Source: Actinomycetospora termitidis (GTDB lineage: Bacteria > Actinomycetota > Actinomycetes > Mycobacteriales > Pseudonocardiaceae). From it: 64,000 nt of DNA. Of the stretch, positions 59,709 through 64,000 are shown piece by piece (within the stretch, counting starts at the first letter, position 1; every line of letters starts with the position of its first letter). The stretch is taken from contig NZ_JASVWF010000006.1 of the NCBI RefSeq assembly GCF_030286555.1, positions 310,001-374,000 on the forward strand. Direction: 5' to 3'. The notes under the pieces are model-generated. The model searched no databases, was not told the DNA's origin, and saw only the letters and a program-made list of their open reading frames with translations. Position numbers and translations under genes: made by a program.

Positions 59709-61532
59709 GTGACGCAGACCCTGGATCGCCCCGGGAGCGAGGTGGCCGACCGCGTCGAGGCATGGGTGTCGGCGTTCCAGGACGCCCTGTCCGCGCGCGA
59801 CGTCAGCGCAGCCGTGTCGCTGTTCGCCGACGAGTGCTACTGGCGCGACCTCGTGTCGTTCACCTGGAACATCGCCACCGTCGAGGGCACCGACGAGGTC
59901 GCCGACCTGCTGACGACGGTGCTGGACCGGATCGACCCCACCGGGTTCGCCGTCGACGGCGAGCCGACGTCGGCCGACGGGGTCGACGAGGCGTGGCTGA
60001 CCTTCGAGACCGCGGTGGGCCGGGGGACCGGTCACGTGCGGCTCAAGGACGGCAAGGCCTGGACCCTCCTGACCACCCTCGACGAGCTCAAGGGCCACGA
60101 GGAGAACCAGCGCGAGCGACGTCCCTTCGGCACCGAGCACGGCGCGAACCCCGACCGCGTGACGTGGAAGGAGTCGCGGGAGTCCGAGGCCGAGGAGCTG
60201 GGCTACACCCGCCAGCCGGAGGTCGTCATCATCGGCGGCGGGCAGGGCGGCATCGCGCTCGCGGCCCGGCTGCGCCAGCTCGGCGTCCCCGCGATCATCG
60301 TGGAGCGCAACGAGCGGCCCGGCGACTCCTGGCGCAAGCGGTACAAGTCGTTGGCCCTGCACGACCCGGTCTGGTACGACCACCTGCCCTACATCCCGTT
60401 CCCGGACAACTGGCCGGTCTTCGCGCCGAAGGACAAGCTCGGCGACTGGCTCGAGATGTACACGCGGGTCATGGAGATCAACTACTGGGGCTCCACCTCC
60501 GCGGAGTCGGCCGAGTTCGACGAGGCCGAGGGTCGCTGGACCGTGAAGGTCACCCGCGACCGCGGCGACGGTCCGGAGGAGGTCGTGCTCCGGCCGGCCC
60601 AGCTCGTCTTCGCGATGGGCGTCTCCGGCAAGCCGAACAAGCCCGAGTTCCCGGGCATGGAGAAGTTCCGCGGCGTCATCCAGCACTCCTCGGAGCACCC
60701 CGGGCCGGCGGGCTACGAGGACAAGAAGATCGTCGTCATCGGCTCGAACAACTCCGCGTTCGACATCTGCGGGGCGGCCTGGGAGGCCGGCTCCGACATC
60801 ACGATGGTGCAGCGGTCGTCGACCCACATCATCAAGTCGGACACCCTGATGGAGCTCGCGCTCGGCGGGCTGTACTCCGAGGAGGCCGTGCGCAACGGCA
60901 TCACTACGCGCACCGCGGACCTCGTGTTCGCCTCGCTGCCCTACCGGATCATGGCCGACTTCCAGCGGCCCGCCTACGACGAGGCGAAGGTCCGCGACCA
61001 GGAGTTCTACGACCAGCTCCGCGAGGCCGGCTTCGACCTCGACTTCGGCGACGACGAGTCCGGGCTGTTCATGAAGTACCTGCGCCGCGGGTCGGGCTAC
61101 TACATCGACGTCGGTGCCGCGCAGCTCGTGGCCGACGGCAAGGTGAAGCTCGTCAACGGGCAGGTGCAGGAGTTCACCGAGACCGGCGTCAAGCTCACCG
61201 ACGGCACGGAGCTCGAGGCGGACCTCGTCGTCCTGGCCACCGGCTACCGCTCGATGATCACCTCGGTGGCGGACATCATCGGCGAGGAGATGGCCACGCG
61301 GGTCGGGAAGGTGTGGGGCCTCGGCTCCGACACCACGAAGGACCCGGGACCGTGGGAGGGCGAGCAGCGCAACATGTGGAAGCCCACCCAGCAGCGGAAC
61401 CTGTGGTTCCACGGCGGCAACCTGCACCAGTCGCGGCACTACTCGCTCTACCTGGCGCTGCAGCTCAAGGCGCGTCAGGAGGGCATCGCCGGCGAGGTCT
61501 ACAAGCTGGCGCCGTCGCACCACAAGGAGTAG
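59709..61532 (+). CDS. Flavin-containing monooxygenase with N-terminal NTF2/SnoaL domain
   Basis: 607 aa. Residues about 10-125 are an NTF2-like domain (VEAWVSAFQDALSARDVSAA, DECYWRDLVSFTWN). Then VVIIGGGQGGIALAARL (FAD GxGxxG, about 172-188), NERPGDSWRKRY, and a second dinucleotide motif VVIGSNNSAFDICGAAW (NADPH) around residue 343. LATGYRSM closes the FMO pattern. FMO/BVMO-like enzymes oxygenate soft nucleophiles or ketones; the classic FxGxxxHxxxW/FMO signature is not seen intact. GTG 59709 with AGAGGTG upstream. Confidence 0.85.
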   Translation: MTQTLDRPGSEVADRVEAWVSAFQDALSARDVSAAVSLFADECYWRDLVSFTWNIATVEGTDEVADLLTTVLDRIDPTGFAVDGEPTSADGVDEAWLTFETAVGRGTGHVRLKDGKAWTLLTTLDELKGHEENQRERRPFGTEHGANPDRVTWKESRESEAEELGYTRQPEVVIIGGGQGGIALAARLRQLGVPAIIVERNERPGDSWRKRYKSLALHDPVWYDHLPYIPFPDNWPVFAPKDKLGDWLEMYTRVMEINYWGSTSAESAEFDEAEGRWTVKVTRDRGDGPEEVVLRPAQLVFAMGVSGKPNKPEFPGMEKFRGVIQHSSEHPGPAGYEDKKIVVIGSNNSAFDICGAAWEAGSDITMVQRSSTHIIKSDTLMELALGGLYSEEAVRNGITTRTADLVFASLPYRIMADFQRPAYDEAKVRDQEFYDQLREAGFDLDFGDDESGLFMKYLRRGSGYYIDVGAAQLVADGKVKLVNGQVQEFTETGVKLTDGTELEADLVVLATGYRSMITSVADIIGEEMATRVGKVWGLGSDTTKDPGPWEGEQRNMWKPTQQRNLWFHGGNLHQSRHYSLYLALQLKARQEGIAGEVYKLAPSHHKE

Positions 61533-61547
61533 CTCCCACCGGACGAG

Positions 61548-61585
61548 CGGGCCGTTCATCACGGAAGACCGTGACGAACGGCCCG
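61548..61585. terminator. Hairpin after the monooxygenase gene
   Basis: CGGGCCGTTCATCACGG (61548-61564) pairs with 61569-61585 at 16 of 17 positions, loop AAGA. It starts 16 nt past the stop. Confidence 0.7.
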
Positions 61586-61605
61586 TTCGTGCGTTTACGG
61601 GAGCC

Positions 61606-61620
61606 TTCCCGACGGCGGGT
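61606..61620 (+). repeat. 15-mer TTCCCGACGGCGGGT
   Basis: Exact intergenic copy, 34 nt before the aldo/keto reductase start and just after the hairpin terminator of the previous gene. Confidence 0.6.
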
Positions 61621-61653
61621 GCGCCGGTTCGGGCGCGCGGGTAGACCGGCATC

Positions 61654-62622
61654 ATGGAGTACACGAAGCTCGGTTCGACCGGCCTGGACGTCTCGCGCAT
61701 CTGCCTCGGCACCATGAGCTACGGCGTGCCGAACGACCGCTGGCCGTGGGCGCTGCCCGAGGACGAGGCGAAGCCGTTCTTCTCCGCCGCGCTCGAGGCG
61801 GGCGTCAACTTCTTCGACACCGCCGACGTCTACTCGCAGGGGACGTCGGAGGAGATCACCGGCCGCTGGCTCAACGAGATGGCCGACCGCGACGAGATCG
61901 TCGTCGCCACCAAGGTCTTCAACCGCATGCGCCCCGGGCCCAACGGCGCCGGGCTCTCGCGCAAGGCGATCCTCACCGGCATCGACGCCTCGCTCCGCCG
62001 GCTCGGCATGGACTACGTGGACCTCTACCAGATCCACCGGTTCGACCCCGAGACGCCGCTGGAGGAGACCCTCGAGGCGCTCCACGACGTCGTGAAGTCG
62101 GGCAAGGCGCGCTACATCGGGGCGTCGTCGATGTTCGCCTGGCAGTTCGCGAAGGCGCTGCACCTGCAGGACGCGAACGGCTGGGCGCGCTTCGTGACGA
62201 TGCAGAACCACTACAACCTGCTCTACCGCGAGGAGGAGCGGGAGATGAACCCGCTCTGCCTCGACGAGGGCGTCGGTTCGATCCCGTGGAGCCCGCTCGC
62301 GCGCGGCAAGCTGACCCGCGACTGGGACGAGACGACGAACCGCGGCGAGACCGACGAGTTCGGCAAGACGCTCTACCGCGACTCCGACCGGCACATCGTC
62401 GAGAAGGTCGCCGAGATCGCCGACAAGCGCGGGGTCAGCCGGGCCCAGGTGGCGCTGGCGTGGCTGCTGGCCCAGCCGGTCGTCGACTCGCCGATCATCG
62501 GGGCGACGAAGCTGAAGCACCTGGAGGAGGCCGTCGCGGCGGTCGACCTGCAGCTCGACGACCACGAGCTCACCGAGCTGTCGGAGACCTACGAGCCGCG
62601 GGGCATCGCCGGCCACCGTTAG
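61654..62622 (+). CDS. Aldo/keto reductase
   Basis: 322 aa. Catalytic tetrad Asp55 and Tyr60 (NFFDTADVYSQG), Lys87 (VATKVF), His128 (YQIHRFD). The NADPH-binding end is around SPIIGATKLKHLEEAVAAVD. It resembles the AKR11/YghZ-type long-chain group by the DTADVYSxGxSE motif. Its stop TAG overlaps the stop of the convergent KAS III gene (TTAG, 4 nt). Substrate unknown. Confidence 0.92.
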   Translation: MEYTKLGSTGLDVSRICLGTMSYGVPNDRWPWALPEDEAKPFFSAALEAGVNFFDTADVYSQGTSEEITGRWLNEMADRDEIVVATKVFNRMRPGPNGAGLSRKAILTGIDASLRRLGMDYVDLYQIHRFDPETPLEETLEALHDVVKSGKARYIGASSMFAWQFAKALHLQDANGWARFVTMQNHYNLLYREEEREMNPLCLDEGVGSIPWSPLARGKLTRDWDETTNRGETDEFGKTLYRDSDRHIVEKVAEIADKRGVSRAQVALAWLLAQPVVDSPIIGATKLKHLEEAVAAVDLQLDDHELTELSETYEPRGIAGHR

Positions 62623-63650
62623 AACCGGGGGAGCGTCACCACCTGGGAGGCGAACGTCAGGCCCGCCCCGAACCCGCACAGCAGTGCGAGGTCCCCGGGG
62701 CGGGCCCGGCCCGACGTCAGGAGCTCGTGCATCGCGAGCGGCACCGAGGCCGCCGAGGTGTTCCCGGTGACCGCGACGTCGCGCGCCACCGCGACGTGCT
62801 CGGGCAGCGCCAGCGCCTTGACCAGCCCGTCGGTGATCCGCGCGTTCGCCTGGTGCGGGACGAAGGCGTCGAGCTGCTCGGGCTTGCAGTCGGCCTTCTC
62901 CAGGGCCTCGTACACCAGCGGGACCATGCGCGAGGTCGCCCAGCGGAACACCGCCGGGCCCTGCATGCGCAGCGCCGGGCGCTCGCCGGTCGACAGGGCC
63001 TCGAGCCAGGTCGGCGCCTGGACGATGAGGTCGGACTGCGCCCCGTCCGCACCCCAGGCCGCCGGGCCGATCCCCGGTTCCGCGGACGGGCCGACCACCA
63101 CCGCGCCCGCGCCGTCGCCGAACAGGAAGGCGGTCGACCGGTCGGTGGGGTCGATGATGTCGCTCATCCGCTCGACGCCGACCACGAGGACCGCCCCGTG
63201 CCCCGCGCGCACCAACGAGGCGGCCACCTCGAGCGCGTAGCAGAACCCGGCGCACGCGGCACCGAGGTCCATCGCGGCGCCGCGCACGGCACCCACCGAC
63301 GCCGCCACCCGGGTCGCCACCTGCGGCGACGCGGCGTCCGACGACATCGTCGCCACCAGGGTCACACCGATCTCGCCCGCGGCCACCCCGGCGGCGGTCA
63401 GCGCGTCGCGGGCCGCCGCGTCCGCCATCGCCACCATCGTCTCGTCCGCGTCGGCGAACCGGCGGGTCGCGATCCCGGAGCGGGCGAGGACCCAGTCCGC
63501 GTCGACCTCGAGGTGCTCGCAGACCTCCTCGTTGCTCACGACGCGGCGGGGCCGGTACGCGCCCACCCCGAGGACGGCGGCGGGATGGCCGGTGGTGATC
63601 GAACCCAAGGGGTGCCTCGCGAGACGGTCGGGAGCGGTCGACCCCTCCAC
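62619..63650 (-). CDS. 3-oxoacyl-ACP synthase III (KAS III, FabH-like)
   Basis: 343 aa. Thiolase-fold catalytic triad Cys133 (GAACAGFCYAL), His266 (VPHQANARI) and Asn297 (TGNTSAASVP). SGIATRRFA and FLFGDGAGAVVVG are typical. It condenses an acyl-CoA starter with malonyl-ACP; housekeeping FabH or a natural-product starter enzyme are both possible, as no acyl carrier protein is adjacent. ATG 63650. It overlaps the aldo/keto reductase by 4 nt, tail to tail. Confidence 0.92.
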   Translation of the reverse strand: MEGSTAPDRLARHPLGSITTGHPAAVLGVGAYRPRRVVSNEEVCEHLEVDADWVLARSGIATRRFADADETMVAMADAAARDALTAAGVAAGEIGVTLVATMSSDAASPQVATRVAASVGAVRGAAMDLGAACAGFCYALEVAASLVRAGHGAVLVVGVERMSDIIDPTDRSTAFLFGDGAGAVVVGPSAEPGIGPAAWGADGAQSDLIVQAPTWLEALSTGERPALRMQGPAVFRWATSRMVPLVYEALEKADCKPEQLDAFVPHQANARITDGLVKALALPEHVAVARDVAVTGNTSAASVPLAMHELLTSGRARPGDLALLCGFGAGLTFASQVVTLPRF

Positions 63651-63709
63651 CGTCGCCCGTGGTCCCGGTTACTCGGAAGTCCTACTATCTGGTACGGGCA
63701 TGCAACCGG

Positions 63710-64000
63710 TCACAGCGACGCCAGCGCGGCGCCGACCTCCTCGATCGCCGCGGCGTGCCCGCCCTCCGCGCACAGCGGCGCGAAGAGGATCCGCTCCGCC
63801 CCGGCCTGCGCGTACTCGCCGAACCGCGCGACGACGTCCCGCGCCGTCCCGTGCGGCACGCACGCGTCCACGATCCGGTCCATGTCCTGCCCGTAGATGC
63901 GCTCCAGGGTCCCGACGGCGAGGGTGCGCGCCTCCGCGCGCGAGGGCGCCAGCGCCGACCACGCCAGCAACCCGCCGGTCACCGGGGGCCGCCCCTGCTC
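63710..64000 (-). CDS. LLM-class flavin-dependent oxidoreductase, C-terminal part (cut by window edge)
   Basis: Last 96 residues, the 5' end lies beyond the window. YGQDMDRIVDACVPHGTARDVVARFGEYAQAGAERILFAPL is the usual end of luciferase-like monooxygenases/F420-dependent oxidoreductases (barrel strand 8 with the GAERILF motif). Cofactor FMN or F420 cannot be decided. Divergent orientation to nothing in view; the gene ahead on this strand is outside. Confidence 0.7.
   Translation of the reverse strand, partial: EQGRPPVTGGLLAWSALAPSRAEARTLAVGTLERIYGQDMDRIVDACVPHGTARDVVARFGEYAQAGAERILFAPLCAEGGHAAAIEEVGAALASL

Noticed and set aside
1..64000. tRNA, rRNA or prophage genes
   Set aside because: No cloverleaf-like segments, rRNA core sequences or phage structural genes were seen on either strand.

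Overview
The window is very GC-rich, high-coding-density DNA with many GTG starts and 4-nt start/stop overlaps (ATGA, GTGA). This and the gene content (mycothiol-type isomerase fold, Clp-N/HTH protein, actinobacterial BY-kinases with an EGDLR Walker A' motif, many TetR/GntR regulators) point to an actinomycete. A Pseudonocardiaceae-like genus is my best inference, but it is not proven by anything in the window. I see no rRNA, tRNA, CRISPR array, insertion sequence or prophage.

The dominant theme is export and assembly of surface polysaccharide, in three separate loci. Locus A (about 0.36-6.9 kb, mostly minus strand) has a flippase, a Tat-type lipoprotein, a Wzy-like polymerase and a methyltransferase, next to two left-handed beta-helix acyltransferases and a membrane-anchored SGNH hydrolase. 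Locus B (9.66-18.57 kb, plus strand) is one overlapping operon: WcaI-like glycosyltransferase, second glycosyltransferase, methyltransferase, acyltransferase, flippase, O-antigen ligase/polymerase, Wzz/BY-kinase and a second copy of the lipoprotein. Its BY-kinase has Arg in place of the Walker A Lys and no C-terminal tyrosines. Locus C (43.4-52.9 kb, plus strand) has a priming sugar-phosphate transferase with a WcaI-like glycosyltransferase; GDP-mannose 4,6-dehydratase, intact BY-kinase and SGNH hydrolase; then a second GDP-mannose dehydratase, a small ORF, a third copy of the lipoprotein and a glycosyltransferase. The recurring partner in all three loci is the uncharacterised Tat lipoprotein family.

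Between these lie accessory and housekeeping modules. At 7.2-9.4 kb there is a SnoaL-like protein, a TetR regulator and a HAD hydrolase. At 18.8-27.1 kb there is a sarcosine/glycine/serine catabolic module (gntR, soxG, soxA, soxD, soxB and glyA on the minus strand; divergent L-serine dehydratase), whose promoters share a TGATAT-type motif. At 27.1-29.9 kb there is a frameshifted, degenerate BY-kinase-like gene and a pair of MEDS-domain regulators (MEDS-ATPase and MEDS-STAS). At 30-37 kb there is a DinB/maleylpyruvate-isomerase-like protein, a patatin, two zinc-ribbon multi-pass membrane proteins and a secreted beta-helix protein. At 37.2-42.9 kb there is a DUF3533-like transporter with its TetR regulator, a divergent P450 and a bifunctional PASTA penicillin-binding protein. 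After locus C come an unrecognised TPR protein, a Dabb protein, a PASTA protein, a DUF6220/multicopper oxidase pair, a DHA2-type MFS pump with a fused C-terminal beta-sandwich domain, an FMO with an NTF2 domain, an aldo/keto reductase, a KAS III and the end of a luciferase-like oxidoreductase.

The non-coding DNA is also structured. There are mosaic palindromic repeats at 18.6 and 37.0 kb, a hairpin family with a conserved loop at 0.3 and 57.8 kb, a 15-mer (TTCCCGACGGCGGGT) repeated six times, and a 52-nt palindromic element inserted in the same reading frame in two unrelated proteins (1.7 and 54.6 kb). Several long perfect palindromes sit over promoters. All homology statements come from motif recognition by eye; no searches were run.
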